Assembly (NCBI RefSeq): GCF_002006345.1
Contig: NZ_LZZM01000190.1
Span: 62,001-126,000 of the forward strand
Source: Clostridium puniceum
Lineage (GTDB): Bacteria > Bacillota > Clostridia > Clostridiales > Clostridiaceae
Length of the DNA stretch: 64,000 bases
Reading direction: 5' to 3'
This document shows, one piece after another, positions 18,662 to 27,538 of the stretch. Position 1 is the stretch's first letter. Every line of letters starts with the position of its first letter. Position numbers and translations under genes: made by a program. Under the pieces are notes generated by a model. It was not told the origin of the DNA. It was given only the letters and a program-made list of their open reading frames with translations, and searched no databases.

Positions 18662-20041
18662 ATGGATAAAAATAAAATAATAATAATGAAGTTTAATAAG
18701 CATAAATATAAGGTTATGAATAAAAATACAAACAAAAGTACCGTATCTTTCTATACTTTAGGATGTAGGGTAAATCATTATGAAACTGAAGCAATGGCGG
18801 AAAAGTTTATAAGAGAAGGTTATGAAGTTACAGATTTTGAAAATTTTGCTGATGTTTATGTTATAAATACATGTTCAGTAACAAATATGAGCGATAAAAA
18901 GTCGAGACAGATAATAAGCAGAGCACGAAGAACTAATAAAAATGCAATAATTGCTGCAGTTGGCTGTTATTCTCAAGTATCACCAGAAGAAGTAGCGAAA
19001 ATAGAAGGTGTAGATGTTGTACTTGGCACTAGAAATAAGGGAGATATTGTTTATTATGTAAACAAGGCTAAGGATGAACAAAAACCACAGTTAATGGTTG
19101 GGGAAGTTCTTAAAAATAAACAATTTGAAGATTTAAATATAGAAGAATATCAAGATAAGACAAGAGCATTTTTAAAGATACAAGATGGTTGTAATAGATT
19201 TTGTGCTTATTGTTTAATTCCATATACAAGAGGAACAACTTGTTCTAAAGATCCAGAAAAGGTATTGAATGAAATAAATAAACTATCTGAACATGGTTTT
19301 AAAGAAATAATATTATCTGGAATTCATACAGCTTCTTATGGAGTAGATTTAGAGGGAAATATAACGTTAATAACTTTATTAGAAGAAATTGAAAATATGG
19401 ATGGGATAGAAAGAGTAAGAATAGGTTCTATTGAACCAAGCTTTTTTACAGATGAAGTGATTGAAAAGATGAAGCGTATGAAAAAGCTATGTCCACAATT
19501 CCATTTATCACTTCAAAGTGGATGCGATGCTACTTTAAAAAGAATGAATAGAAGATATACTGCTAAAGAATATGAAGATGCAGTTAATAGGATAAGAAAA
19601 AATTTAAAGGATGCATCGATAACAACGGATGTAATTGTTGGATTCCCAGGAGAAACAGATGAAGAATTTAATGAAACTTATGAATATTTAGAAAGAATTA
19701 AGTTAACTAAAACTCATATATTTAAATTTAGTCCAAGAAAAGGCACTAAAGCAGCAGATATGATTGATCAATTAGATGGTACTGTTAAAGAAAACAGAAG
19801 TAAGGCTTTAATTGAATTAAATGCAAAAAATGAAGGTGATTTTAGTAAATCTTTAGTTGGAAGAAATTTGGATGTTTTAATTGAACAAGAAGTTTCTAAA
19901 AAAACAGGAGTATTTGAAGGTTATACTAGAAATTACGTAAAAGTAGAAATATCTAATGGGAATGAGAATATGATAGGTAAAATAATTCCATGTAGCATAA
20001 AGGAAGCAAATGGTGATTATGTTATTGGAAAAGCATTATAA
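18662..20041 (+). CDS. mtaB: tRNA N6-threonylcarbamoyladenosine (t6A) methylthiotransferase MtaB
   Basis: A radical-SAM methylthiotransferase converting t6A37 to ms2t6A37 in tRNAs that read ANN codons. The N-terminal UPF0004 domain supplies three cluster Cys (GCRVNHYE, NTCSVT, VGCYSQ). The radical SAM motif is CNRFCAYC (~res 178-185), and a TRAM RNA-binding domain lies at the end. 459 residues from ATG 18662, whose AGGAGG is 12 bases upstream. Relatives start near MNKSTVSFYTLGC, so the first ~18-20 residues may be extra (ATG 18716 is the alternative). This marks the return to the conserved backbone. Confidence 0.94.
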   Translation: MDKNKIIIMKFNKHKYKVMNKNTNKSTVSFYTLGCRVNHYETEAMAEKFIREGYEVTDFENFADVYVINTCSVTNMSDKKSRQIISRARRTNKNAIIAAVGCYSQVSPEEVAKIEGVDVVLGTRNKGDIVYYVNKAKDEQKPQLMVGEVLKNKQFEDLNIEEYQDKTRAFLKIQDGCNRFCAYCLIPYTRGTTCSKDPEKVLNEINKLSEHGFKEIILSGIHTASYGVDLEGNITLITLLEEIENMDGIERVRIGSIEPSFFTDEVIEKMKRMKKLCPQFHLSLQSGCDATLKRMNRRYTAKEYEDAVNRIRKNLKDASITTDVIVGFPGETDEEFNETYEYLERIKLTKTHIFKFSPRKGTKAADMIDQLDGTVKENRSKALIELNAKNEGDFSKSLVGRNLDVLIEQEVSKKTGVFEGYTRNYVKVEISNGNENMIGKIIPCSIKEANGDYVIGKAL

Positions 20042-20194
20042 ACTTTGATATAATAAATGAAAAGTGAATAAAAAATAAGTATATTTACTTTGTAAGTTTG
20101 CACCTAAATATATAATAGCAGAATTAAAAATAGTGCAACATATAATTAAGTGTATAAGCTTACTAAACTCGGTAGGAGTTTATTATATATAACT

Positions 20195-20210
20195 GTTAAC
20201 TCTTAACTGA
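20195..20210 (+). repeat. TTAACTCTTAACTGA motif before the HIT gene
   Basis: GTTAACTCTTAACTGA, identical to 9558-9573. It again ends just before a GGGGGTG ribosome binding site. Confidence 0.5.
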
Positions 20211-20230
20211 TTTGAATGGGGGTGAAATTT

Positions 20231-20575
20231 ATGGAAGATTGTTTATTTTGTAAAATTGCAAAGGGAGAAATTCCAAGCAAAAAAGTATATGAAGATGATA
20301 AGGTGTATGCTTTTTATGATATAAATCCAGAAGCACCGATTCATTTTTTAGTTATACCTAAAGAGCATATTCAAAGCGCTAATGATTTTAATGATAATAA
20401 TATTAATGTTATTTCACACATATTTAAGGTTATTAATAAATTAGTAGTTGAACTTAATATGGCTGATAAGGGATATAGAATTATCAACAACTGTGGTGAA
20501 GATGGAGGACAGACTGTAAATCATATTCATTTTCATGTACTTGGAGGTAGAAGTTTGCAATGGCCACCAGGCTAA
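20231..20575 (+). CDS. HIT-family nucleotide-binding hydrolase (HinT-like)
   Basis: A 114-residue histidine-triad protein, a purine nucleoside phosphoramidase-type hydrolase in the cytoplasm. The N-terminus MEDCLFCKIAKGEIP carries the CxxC seen in HinT relatives. The catalytic triad is NHIHFHVLGG near the C-terminus, followed by the typical SLQWPPG end. ATG 20231 has GGGGGTG 5 bases upstream; the in-frame ATG at 20216 overlaps that site. It sits between mtaB and rpsU, as in other clostridia. Confidence 0.95.
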   Translation: MEDCLFCKIAKGEIPSKKVYEDDKVYAFYDINPEAPIHFLVIPKEHIQSANDFNDNNINVISHIFKVINKLVVELNMADKGYRIINNCGEDGGQTVNHIHFHVLGGRSLQWPPG

Positions 20576-20614
20576 GAGCAAGTTAGAAATATGTTGAGAT
20601 TTTTTCTTAATTTC

Positions 20615-20644
20615 TTGACATTGTTTGATTAAATATTGTATAAT
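20615..20644 (+). promoter_or_regulatory. Sigma-A promoter of rpsU
   Basis: Perfect TTGACA (20615-20620) and TATAAT (20639-20644) with an 18-base spacer, 62 bases before the rpsU start. It likely drives rpsU-yqeY. Confidence 0.85.
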
Positions 20645-20706
20645 ATAGCATGTGTTATTAAGCCCATAGCTGAGTTAATATAAGCTAGCGGAGGGAGGGA
20701 TATTAA

Positions 20707-20883
20707 ATGTCAGAAATTAAAGTTGGAGAAAACGAAACACTTGAAAGTGCGTTAAGAAGATTTAAGAAAAAATGTGCTAGAGCTGGGGTTCTTTCGGAAG
20801 TTAGAAAGAGAGAACATTATGAAAAGCCAAGCGTTAAGAAAAAGAAGAAGTCAGAAGCTGCTAGAAAGAGAAAGTTCAAATAA
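20707..20883 (+). CDS. rpsU: 30S ribosomal protein S21
   Basis: 58 residues: [20 protein letters not shown], then [20 protein letters not shown] and a Lys/Arg-rich tail ending ARKRKFK. This is the full S21 sequence, a small-subunit protein near the anti-Shine-Dalgarno region that helps translation initiation. GGAGGGAGG lies 8 bases upstream. The operon with yqeY is conserved in Firmicutes. Confidence 0.98.
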   Translation: MSEIKVGENETLESALRRFKKKCARAGVLSEVRKREHYEKPSVKKKKKSEAARKRKFK

Positions 20884-20913
20884 TGATGTTTTCTTTTGAA
20901 AGAAGGTACAAAT

Positions 20914-21366
20914 ATGTCAGCAATTAAAGATAGATTACAAGATGATTGGAAAGCTGCTTTAAAAGCAAAAGATAAATTCACGGCTAGTGTAATTAGTACA
21001 GCTAAAGCTGCATTATTGATAGTTGAAAAAACTGACAATAGAAAGCTTGAAGAGGATGAAGTTATTAGTATATTAGCTAAAGAAGTCAAGCAAAGAAGAG
21101 AATCTATGCTTGAATTTGAAAAGGGTAATAGACAAGATTTAGTAGATCAGTGTAATGCTGAAATAGAAATTTTGTTAAAATACCTTCCTCAGCAGTTAGG
21201 TGAAGAAGAAATAAAACAAATAGTAAAAGAATCAGCTGAAGAAGTGGGTGCAAATAGCATTAAAGATATGGGAAAAGTTATGTCAGCTGTTAGACCTAAA
21301 GTAGTAGGAAAAGCTGATGGCAAGCTTGTAAGTGAGATTGTTAAAGAATATTTAAATAATAAATAG
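20914..21366 (+). CDS. yqeY: GatB/YqeY domain protein
   Basis: A 150-residue protein of the YqeY family, which is homologous to the tRNA-binding C-terminal domain of GatB (amidotransferase). Its precise role is unsettled. Family segments include RLQDDWKAALKAKDK, LEFEKGNRQDLV and IKDMGKVMSAVRPKVVGKAD. The start is ATG 20914 (MSAIKDRL) with AAGAAGG upstream; a TTG at 20896 in frame is less likely. It is followed immediately by a strong terminator. Confidence 0.93.
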   Translation: MSAIKDRLQDDWKAALKAKDKFTASVISTAKAALLIVEKTDNRKLEEDEVISILAKEVKQRRESMLEFEKGNRQDLVDQCNAEIEILLKYLPQQLGEEEIKQIVKESAEEVGANSIKDMGKVMSAVRPKVVGKADGKLVSEIVKEYLNNK

Positions 21367-21369
21367 GAA

Positions 21370-21404
21370 AAGAACTCAAGATTTTCTTGAGTTCTTTTTT
21401 TTAT
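21370..21404 (+). terminator. Terminator after yqeY
   Basis: AAGAACTCAAGA and TCTTGAGTTCTT form a perfect stem of about 12 bp with a tight loop, followed by a run of eight T. It ends the rpsU-yqeY unit. Confidence 0.95.
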
Positions 21405-21620
21405 CTTAAGATGTAGAAAATTGGACAAAAAAGCATAATAAATTTTGATCTATGAATATTTTTTTAGATCAAGTACACTAATGAAAATAAAAAATGAATT
21501 AATTATTCTTTATTCAAAGGGATTTTGGTTTTTAAATATCCCCTGGTTACGAAGATTTAATGAATTAATTTTCTAATCCTATCATAAATTAAAATGAAGA
21601 AGTTTATATAGGAGGAAAGG

Positions 21621-21899
21621 ATGGAAGAAAAAATTCAAAAAGGAAAAGAAAAAATACTTAATAAATTAAATTTTCCAAGAGATATTTCATTGGAGCTACC
21701 AAAGATAATAGTTGTAGGAAATAGGGAAATTACAATTGAAAATCATAAAGGCATTATATTTTTTGAAAATAATATGGTTAAAATAAATTCTAGAATAGGA
21801 GCTATATTAATAAAAGGTGAAGAGTTTGAGATACTTTTTATTGCTGAAACAAGCATTACTATAAGTGGAATTTTTCAAGGTATCTCATATGAAGGGTAA
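21621..21899 (+). CDS. yqfC: Sporulation protein YqfC (YabP/YqfC family)
   Basis: A 92-residue protein of the YabP/YqfC family, expressed in the mother cell during sporulation in Bacillus; molecular role unknown. Sequence features are LNFPRDISLELPKIIVVGN, the YabP-like fold strands IENHKGIIFFENN, and the end ISGIFQGISYEG. AGGAGG lies 8 bases upstream. It is paired with yqfD, six bases downstream. The ~215-base gap after the yqeY terminator should hold its promoter; CATAAATT near 21585 could be a SigE-like -10, but this is weak. Confidence 0.92.
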   Translation: MEEKIQKGKEKILNKLNFPRDISLELPKIIVVGNREITIENHKGIIFFENNMVKINSRIGAILIKGEEFEILFIAETSITISGIFQGISYEG

Positions 21900-21904
21900 A
21901 ACGC

Positions 21905-23032
21905 ATGTTTAATAAAAGAAAATTAGGACAAGTAACCATAGAAGTAAATATTTTGATGCCAGAAAAAATATTAAATGTACTTTGGGATAATGAAATTTAT
22001 ACTTGTAATATTGTAAAGGTTGATTTAGCAACAATTAGATTTACTATAGACATTGAGGATTATAAAGAAGTAGAGGAATTAATAAAAAAATATAAAGGAA
22101 AAGTAAGAATAGTTAATACAAGTGGTATAATAGTATTACTTATGAAAATGAAAAGAAAAATTTCGTTAGTAATTGGAGCAGGATTATTTTTTATAGTTAT
22201 ATATATATTATCTAATTATATATGGGCTATAGATATACAAACACAAAAAAATTTATCTCCATTTGAAATAAGGCGTCAGCTTTCAACAATTGGAATTAAA
22301 CCAGGATTAAGTAAATCTCAAATTAATGTGCGTGAATTAGAAAAACAAATGGAGAATTTAAATGCAGAAATAATGTGGATTAGAGTTAGAATAGAAGGAT
22401 CAACTTTAAAATTAATTGTAAAGGAGAAAGTTAATCCGCCATCTATAGAAAAAGTATCATTTAATCAAGTTGTGGCTAAAATGGATGGAGAGGTAAAAAG
22501 AGTATATACTAATTCAGGGAATCCAGCAGTAGTACCAGGGAATATAGTTAAAAAAGGTGATAATTTAATATTACCTATTCAAGGGAGGGAAGGTTTCCAA
22601 ATAGAAGTAAAGCCTAGTGGAACAGTTATAGCAAATACATTTTATGAAAAATTTATGGAAATTCAAATAAGTGGAGAAAAGCTTGAGAGAACAGGAAAGC
22701 AAAATAGTGATGTTTATTTAAACATATTTGGGAAAAAATTTTACTTAAAAAAAGCTATAAATGGATTTGTTTATTATGATAAAATAGAAGAAAGAAATGG
22801 ATGCTTTAACAAAATAATATATTTTGAAAAAAAAGGCAAGACGATAAATTTAGATGAAGATAATACAGTTAAGGAAGCTAAAGAAAAATTGGAAGCTTCA
22901 CTGAAGAAGACACTGAGTAACGATTCTAATATTATAGATAGTAAGGTTACAGTAGAAGAGGTTAAAGAAGGAACCATATTGGTTAAAGTTATATTTACTG
23001 TAGAACAGGATATTGCGCAAAACATATCATAA
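21905..23032 (+). CDS. yqfD: Sporulation protein YqfD
   Basis: A 375-residue bitopic membrane protein of the YqfD family, needed for efficient sporulation in Bacillus (role known only by phenotype). One membrane segment (~res 83-103, ISLVIGAGLFFIVIYILSNY) is followed by a POTRA-like region with IWAIDIQT and a soluble domain containing VNPPSIEK and GREGFQIEVKPSG. It follows yqfC by six bases, so the two are coupled. Confidence 0.92.
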   Translation: MFNKRKLGQVTIEVNILMPEKILNVLWDNEIYTCNIVKVDLATIRFTIDIEDYKEVEELIKKYKGKVRIVNTSGIIVLLMKMKRKISLVIGAGLFFIVIYILSNYIWAIDIQTQKNLSPFEIRRQLSTIGIKPGLSKSQINVRELEKQMENLNAEIMWIRVRIEGSTLKLIVKEKVNPPSIEKVSFNQVVAKMDGEVKRVYTNSGNPAVVPGNIVKKGDNLILPIQGREGFQIEVKPSGTVIANTFYEKFMEIQISGEKLERTGKQNSDVYLNIFGKKFYLKKAINGFVYYDKIEERNGCFNKIIYFEKKGKTINLDEDNTVKEAKEKLEASLKKTLSNDSNIIDSKVTVEEVKEGTILVKVIFTVEQDIAQNIS

Positions 23033-23095
23033 GACATATTTTTAAAATAAATTTATATGTCTAACAATTTATTATGGGATGAAAAGGTGAATAAC

Positions 23096-25204
23096 ATGAA
23101 TATAAAACAAAATAATGAAAATAGAAATAGCAGAAGTCAAAGAATTACATTATTTATAATTGTATTTATTATAGGTTATTTATTGCTTATCACTGCAATA
23201 ACTCCAAAGCAATATAATTTAAAAGTAGGTGAAATACCTAGAGTAGATATTAAAGCTCCAAGAGACATAGTAGATGAAAAAGCTACTAAAGAAAAGCAAG
23301 AACAAGCGCTAGAAAAGGTTGGAGAGCAGTATACATCAAAAACAGAAGTTAAAAAAGGTGCAGAAGATGATATCAAAGCCTTGTTTGAAAAACTTATAGA
23401 AATAGCAAGTAATTCTAATTCAGCAACTGGAATAAAAGATAGTGATAAAATAACTGAATTAAATAAATTAACAGAAATTAAGTTAACAGAAGATCAAGCT
23501 AAAGTGTTAATAGGCATTCCAAAAGAAAAATTAACAGATTTAGAAGTTAAAATAATTTCTATAATTGATAAAGCATATGAAAAAAATATAAATGAAAATG
23601 ATGAAAATGCTGTTAAAAGTGCAAGAGACCTTGCAACAACCAAAATAGATGAGTTGAACTTAGATGTGGGCGTATCTAATATATTAAAAACAATTATTTC
23701 AGCTAAAATAAATCCTAATGTTTTTTATGATAAAGAAAAAACAGAAGAAAAAATACAAGAAGTTCAAAAAAATATATCAAAAGTAGTAATAAAACAAAAT
23801 CAAATTATAGTAAAAGAAGGGGAGCCAGTAACACAAAGTCAAATAGATATCTTATCAGAACTTGGAATGTTAAGTGATCAAAATGAAGCAGGTTATTTGT
23901 ATGTATATCTAGCTCTTGCAGTATTTTTAGCTATGATATTATTTCTTCAATATAGTTACATTAAATTAAATTATAAAGAAATATTTAAGAATAATAAAAA
24001 ACTTATTTTAATAAGTGTTATAAACTTAATAGCCTTAATATTAGCTAGAACTATAGGTATTATATCACCTTTTTTAATTCCTTTTGCTTGTGCTCCTATG
24101 ATGCTTACTCTGCTTTTAAATTATAAATTAGCATTTGTGGTTAGTAGTTTAAATATAATTTTGATAGGTGCAATAAACGGATTTGATATTCAAATTATGA
24201 TATTAGGAATAGTGAGTTCTATACTTGGGTCTACCTTATTAAAAAAGATGCAGCAAAGAAATGAACTTTTATATTCGACTGTAAATATTGCAATTGTTAA
24301 CACTGTACTTACATTATCTACAGGTATATTAATATCAAGTAATTTTATTGATGTATTAATAAAGAGCGTAATAACCATTGTAGGAGGTCTTTTATCAGGA
24401 ATATTTGCGTTAGGTATTTTGCCATTTCTAGAAGGAACATTCAATGAAGTTACAACTTTGAAATTGCTAGAATTATCAAATCCTAACAATCCGCTTCTAA
24501 AAAAATTATTAATGGAAGCACCAGGGACATATCATCATAGTATGCTTGTTGCTAATATTGCTGAAATGGCAGCAGAAGAAGTTGGTGCTAATTCAGTAAT
24601 TACAAGAACAGGATGTTATTATCATGATGTTGGAAAAACAGAAAGACCATACTTTTTTGGTGAAAACCAAATGGGAGGGGAAAATCCTCATATTAATATA
24701 CCACCTAATTTAAGCGCGATGATAATAAAATCTCATGTAAAGGATGGACTTGAATTAGCAAAAAAATATAAACTTCCGCAGGTAATTCAAGATATTATAG
24801 TGGAACACCATGGAACAACATTAGTAAAATATTTTTATTATACAATGAAGAATAATTCAGAAGATCCTGAAAAAATAAAAGAAGAAGATTATATGTACGA
24901 AGGTCCTATACCGAGTTCAAAAGAGGCGGGTATAGTTATGCTTGCAGATAGTGTTGAAGCTTCTGTAAGGTCAATTAAAGAACCTAATAAAGAGAAAATA
25001 AATGAGATGGTGAATTCCATAATTACTGATAAGTTATTATCAGGTCAATTAAATAATTGCAATTTGACTTTAAAGGATATAGAAAAAATTAGGGTGTGTT
25101 TCCGAAATGCACTAAATGGTATATATCATCAAAGAGTAGAATATCCAAAAGAAAAAATAAAAGACCTAAATAGTGAAGAAAAAGAAATCAAAACTAGGGA
25201 GTAA
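23096..25204 (+). CDS. pgpH: 7TM-HD c-di-AMP phosphodiesterase (PgpH/YqfF family)
   Basis: A ~702-residue membrane protein: an N-terminal TM, an extracellular 7TMR-HDED domain (~60-280), seven TM segments (~285-470) and a cytoplasmic HD phosphohydrolase domain. HD residues are seen in PGTYHHSMLVANIAEMA, CYYHDVGKTERPYFF, SHVKDGLELAKKY and VEHHGTTLVKYFY. Family members degrade c-di-AMP. AAAGGTGA before ATG 23096 fixes the start; ATG 23057 has no site. The stop directly abuts ybeY. Confidence 0.94.
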   Translation: MNIKQNNENRNSRSQRITLFIIVFIIGYLLLITAITPKQYNLKVGEIPRVDIKAPRDIVDEKATKEKQEQALEKVGEQYTSKTEVKKGAEDDIKALFEKLIEIASNSNSATGIKDSDKITELNKLTEIKLTEDQAKVLIGIPKEKLTDLEVKIISIIDKAYEKNINENDENAVKSARDLATTKIDELNLDVGVSNILKTIISAKINPNVFYDKEKTEEKIQEVQKNISKVVIKQNQIIVKEGEPVTQSQIDILSELGMLSDQNEAGYLYVYLALAVFLAMILFLQYSYIKLNYKEIFKNNKKLILISVINLIALILARTIGIISPFLIPFACAPMMLTLLLNYKLAFVVSSLNIILIGAINGFDIQIMILGIVSSILGSTLLKKMQQRNELLYSTVNIAIVNTVLTLSTGILISSNFIDVLIKSVITIVGGLLSGIFALGILPFLEGTFNEVTTLKLLELSNPNNPLLKKLLMEAPGTYHHSMLVANIAEMAAEEVGANSVITRTGCYYHDVGKTERPYFFGENQMGGENPHINIPPNLSAMIIKSHVKDGLELAKKYKLPQVIQDIIVEHHGTTLVKYFYYTMKNNSEDPEKIKEEDYMYEGPIPSSKEAGIVMLADSVEASVRSIKEPNKEKINEMVNSIITDKLLSGQLNNCNLTLKDIEKIRVCFRNALNGIYHQRVEYPKEKIKDLNSEEKEIKTRE

Positions 25205-25717
25205 ATGAAATTAATGATTTATGTAGATAATAGACAAAATAAACTAGAAGTTACAGATAACTTTGTAAATAAATTAAATGAAGTAATAGAATTTGCATTG
25301 AAAGAAGAAGAAGTGGATATAAAGTGTGAAATTTCATTGTTATTTGTAGATAATGAAGAAATTAAAGGAATTAATAACGATACTAGGGGAATAAATAGAG
25401 AAACTGATGTATTATCTTTTCCGATGTTAGAATATGAAGATAAAAAGGTATTTAAAGAAATATATAAGGGGCGTAAACTTTCTCCAGTTGACTTTGATGG
25501 AGAAGAGCTTGTACTTGGGGATATAGTACTTTCTTTAGAAAAGGCATTAGAGCAAAGTAAAGAATTTAATCACTCATATGAAAGAGAAGCAGCATATTTA
25601 GTAGTACATTCAGTATTACATCTTTTGGGATATGATCATATGGAGGAAGACGAAAAAAATGTTATGAGAAGGAGAGAGGAAGAAATATTAAATAAGCTTA
25701 GCATAACTAGAGGTTAA
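25205..25717 (+). CDS. ybeY: Endoribonuclease YbeY (rRNA maturation)
   Basis: A 170-residue metal-dependent single-strand RNase for 16S rRNA 3'-end maturation and ribosome quality control. The zinc motif H-x3-H-x5-H is [11 protein letters not shown]. Upstream family segments are [17 protein letters not shown] and [14 protein letters not shown] directly follows the pgpH stop (TAAATG), so translation is probably coupled. Confidence 0.97.
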   Translation: MKLMIYVDNRQNKLEVTDNFVNKLNEVIEFALKEEEVDIKCEISLLFVDNEEIKGINNDTRGINRETDVLSFPMLEYEDKKVFKEIYKGRKLSPVDFDGEELVLGDIVLSLEKALEQSKEFNHSYEREAAYLVVHSVLHLLGYDHMEEDEKNVMRRREEEILNKLSITRG

Positions 25718-25740
25718 TATAAGATATGAATTATATAAGT

Positions 25741-25756
25741 GTTAATTCTTAACTGA
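25741..25756 (+). repeat. TTAATTCTTAACTGA motif before dgkA
   Basis: GTTAATTCTTAACTGA, one base different from the copies at 9558 and 20195. It ends about 10 bases before the GTGGGTGG ribosome binding site. Confidence 0.45.
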
Positions 25757-25773
25757 ATAAAGTGGGTGGTTAA

Positions 25774-26475
25774 ATGAAAATTAAAAAAACATTGGAAAGT
25801 TTTAATAATGCCATAACTGGGATTATAGATACTGTTAGAACAGAAAGAAATATGAAAATACATTTAATTGCAGCTTTAGGTGTATTAACTGTAAGTTTTT
25901 TCTTTGATATAAGCAAATATGAATTTCTTATTTTAGTAGTTACTATAACAATGGTTATAGCAGCGGAATTAATAAATACAGCCATAGAAGCAGCGATAGA
26001 TATGACTACTAATTATTATCATCCACTGGCTAAAACAGCTAAAAATGCAGCAGCAGGAGCTGTGTTAATTGCAGCTATTAGTGCCTTGTTAGTTGGATAT
26101 GTTATATTTTGGGATAAATTATCTAGTTTTTCCTTTGATGTAATTAGGAAAGTTAAAAATTCAGAACCATACACCATGCTTATTGTATTAGTAATAGTTT
26201 GTATAGTAACGATAATAGCAAAGGCAATCTTTGGTGAAGGAACACCTTTAAAAGGAGGAATGCCAAGTGGGCATAGTGCACTAGGATTTTCTATAGCAAC
26301 GGCAATATCGTTGATAACAGAAGAACCTATTTGTATATTACTAAGCTTTTTATTAGCATTTATAACTGCACAAAGTAGAGTTGATTCTGAAGTCCATAGT
26401 ATTTCCGAAGTAATAGTTGGAGGAATTTTTGGAATAATATTAACGTTATTCATTTTTACATTGTTTAGACTTTAA
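25774..26475 (+). CDS. dgkA: Diacylglycerol/undecaprenol kinase fused to a PAP2 phosphatase
   Basis: A 233-residue two-domain membrane protein. Residues 1-~120 are a DgkA-type kinase (RTERNMKIHLIAA, then ELINTAIEAAIDM), which in Firmicutes acts on undecaprenol. Residues ~130-233 are a PAP2-type lipid phosphatase with KGGMPSGHSALGFS and SRVDSEVHSISEVIVGG, the phosphatase motifs 2 and 3. One chain thus holds opposite activities, kinase and phosphatase, on probably related lipids. It lies between ybeY and era, the usual place. Confidence 0.93.
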   Translation: MKIKKTLESFNNAITGIIDTVRTERNMKIHLIAALGVLTVSFFFDISKYEFLILVVTITMVIAAELINTAIEAAIDMTTNYYHPLAKTAKNAAAGAVLIAAISALLVGYVIFWDKLSSFSFDVIRKVKNSEPYTMLIVLVIVCIVTIIAKAIFGEGTPLKGGMPSGHSALGFSIATAISLITEEPICILLSFLLAFITAQSRVDSEVHSISEVIVGGIFGIILTLFIFTLFRL

Positions 26476-26540
26476 GCTTGAAGAAAAATAAGTCGCATTA
26501 AAAATATTATTTAGGAAAAAGTCTTAAATAATATTGCACA

Positions 26541-26570
26541 TTGTCAATTAACTTATAAATAGAGTATACT
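26541..26570 (+). promoter_or_regulatory. Probable promoter of era
   Basis: TTGTCA (26541) and TATACT (26565) with an 18-base spacer, ~65 bases before era. An 11-bp inverted repeat (AATATTATTTA at 26502, TAAATAATATT at 26525) lies just upstream and may end dgkA transcription, though it has no T run. Confidence 0.55.
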
Positions 26571-26635
26571 ATTTGTAAAGTGGCATAATGTTAATTAAGC
26601 TTTTTAGTAATTAAGCTTATTTTGAGGAGGAAAAG

Positions 26636-27526
26636 ATGTTTAAGTCAGGATTTGTTACAATAGTTGGAAGACCAAATGTAGGAAAGTCAACTTTATTAAA
26701 TTACATAATGGGAGAAAAGTTATCAATAGTTTCAAATAAACCACAAACTACAAGAAATAATATTCAAACAATATTAACCGGTGAGGATTATCAATTAGTT
26801 TTTGTTGATACTCCTGGTATACATAAACCTAAGCATAAGTTAGGTGAGTATATGGTGAATTCAGCAAAAGAGTCTACAAATGATGTTGATTTAGTATTAT
26901 TCTTAACAAACCCAGATGAAGAAATAGGAAAAGGTGATAAATTTATATTAGAAACTTTAAAAGGAAAAAAATGTCCTGTATTTCTAGTATTAAATAAAAT
27001 TGATGAAAGCACCCAAGAGAGAGTTGCAAAAAGTTTAGAGATGTATTCAAAAGAATTTGAGTTTGCAGAGATAATACCTATAGCTGCAATTAAAGGAAAG
27101 AATGTTGACAGATTAGTAGAGCTTATGAAAAAGGCAATGCCAGAAGGACCTAAATATTATCCAGATGATATGATAACAGATGTTCAAGAAAAATTTGTTG
27201 TATCTGAAATTATTAGAGAAAAAGCTTTAAGAACTTTAAGAGATGAAGTGCCCCATGGTATAGCTGTAGATATAATCCAAATGAAACAAAATGAAAGAGG
27301 AACATATCATATAGAAGTAGACTTAATATGCGAAAAGGATTCGCATAAAGGAATAATAATAGGGAAGAATGGGCAGACACTTAAAAGAATAGGAGAAACT
27401 TCTAGATATGAATTAGAAAAATTCTTAAGAGCTAAGGTTAATGTGAAAATATGGGTTAAGGTAAGAAAAGAATGGAGAGATAATCAACTTTTATTAAAGG
27501 AATTAGGTTATAAGAAAAATAAGTAG
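26636..27526 (+). CDS. era: GTPase Era
   Basis: A 296-residue GTPase that binds 16S rRNA and assists 30S assembly. The G domain shows [12 protein letters not shown] (G1), the switch Thr in [25 protein letters not shown] (G3) and LNKID (G4). The C-terminal KH RNA-binding domain contains [14 protein letters not shown]. It has AGGAGG upstream. recO follows within 13 bases. Confidence 0.98.
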   Translation: MFKSGFVTIVGRPNVGKSTLLNYIMGEKLSIVSNKPQTTRNNIQTILTGEDYQLVFVDTPGIHKPKHKLGEYMVNSAKESTNDVDLVLFLTNPDEEIGKGDKFILETLKGKKCPVFLVLNKIDESTQERVAKSLEMYSKEFEFAEIIPIAAIKGKNVDRLVELMKKAMPEGPKYYPDDMITDVQEKFVVSEIIREKALRTLRDEVPHGIAVDIIQMKQNERGTYHIEVDLICEKDSHKGIIIGKNGQTLKRIGETSRYELEKFLRAKVNVKIWVKVRKEWRDNQLLLKELGYKKNK

Positions 27527-27538
27527 GAGATGATTAAT

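Noticed and set aside
26019-26453. 144-codon minus-strand frame opposite dgkA
   Set aside because: It exists because the fusion gene is rich in Ala/Ile/Val codons; no start site, and dgkA is certain.
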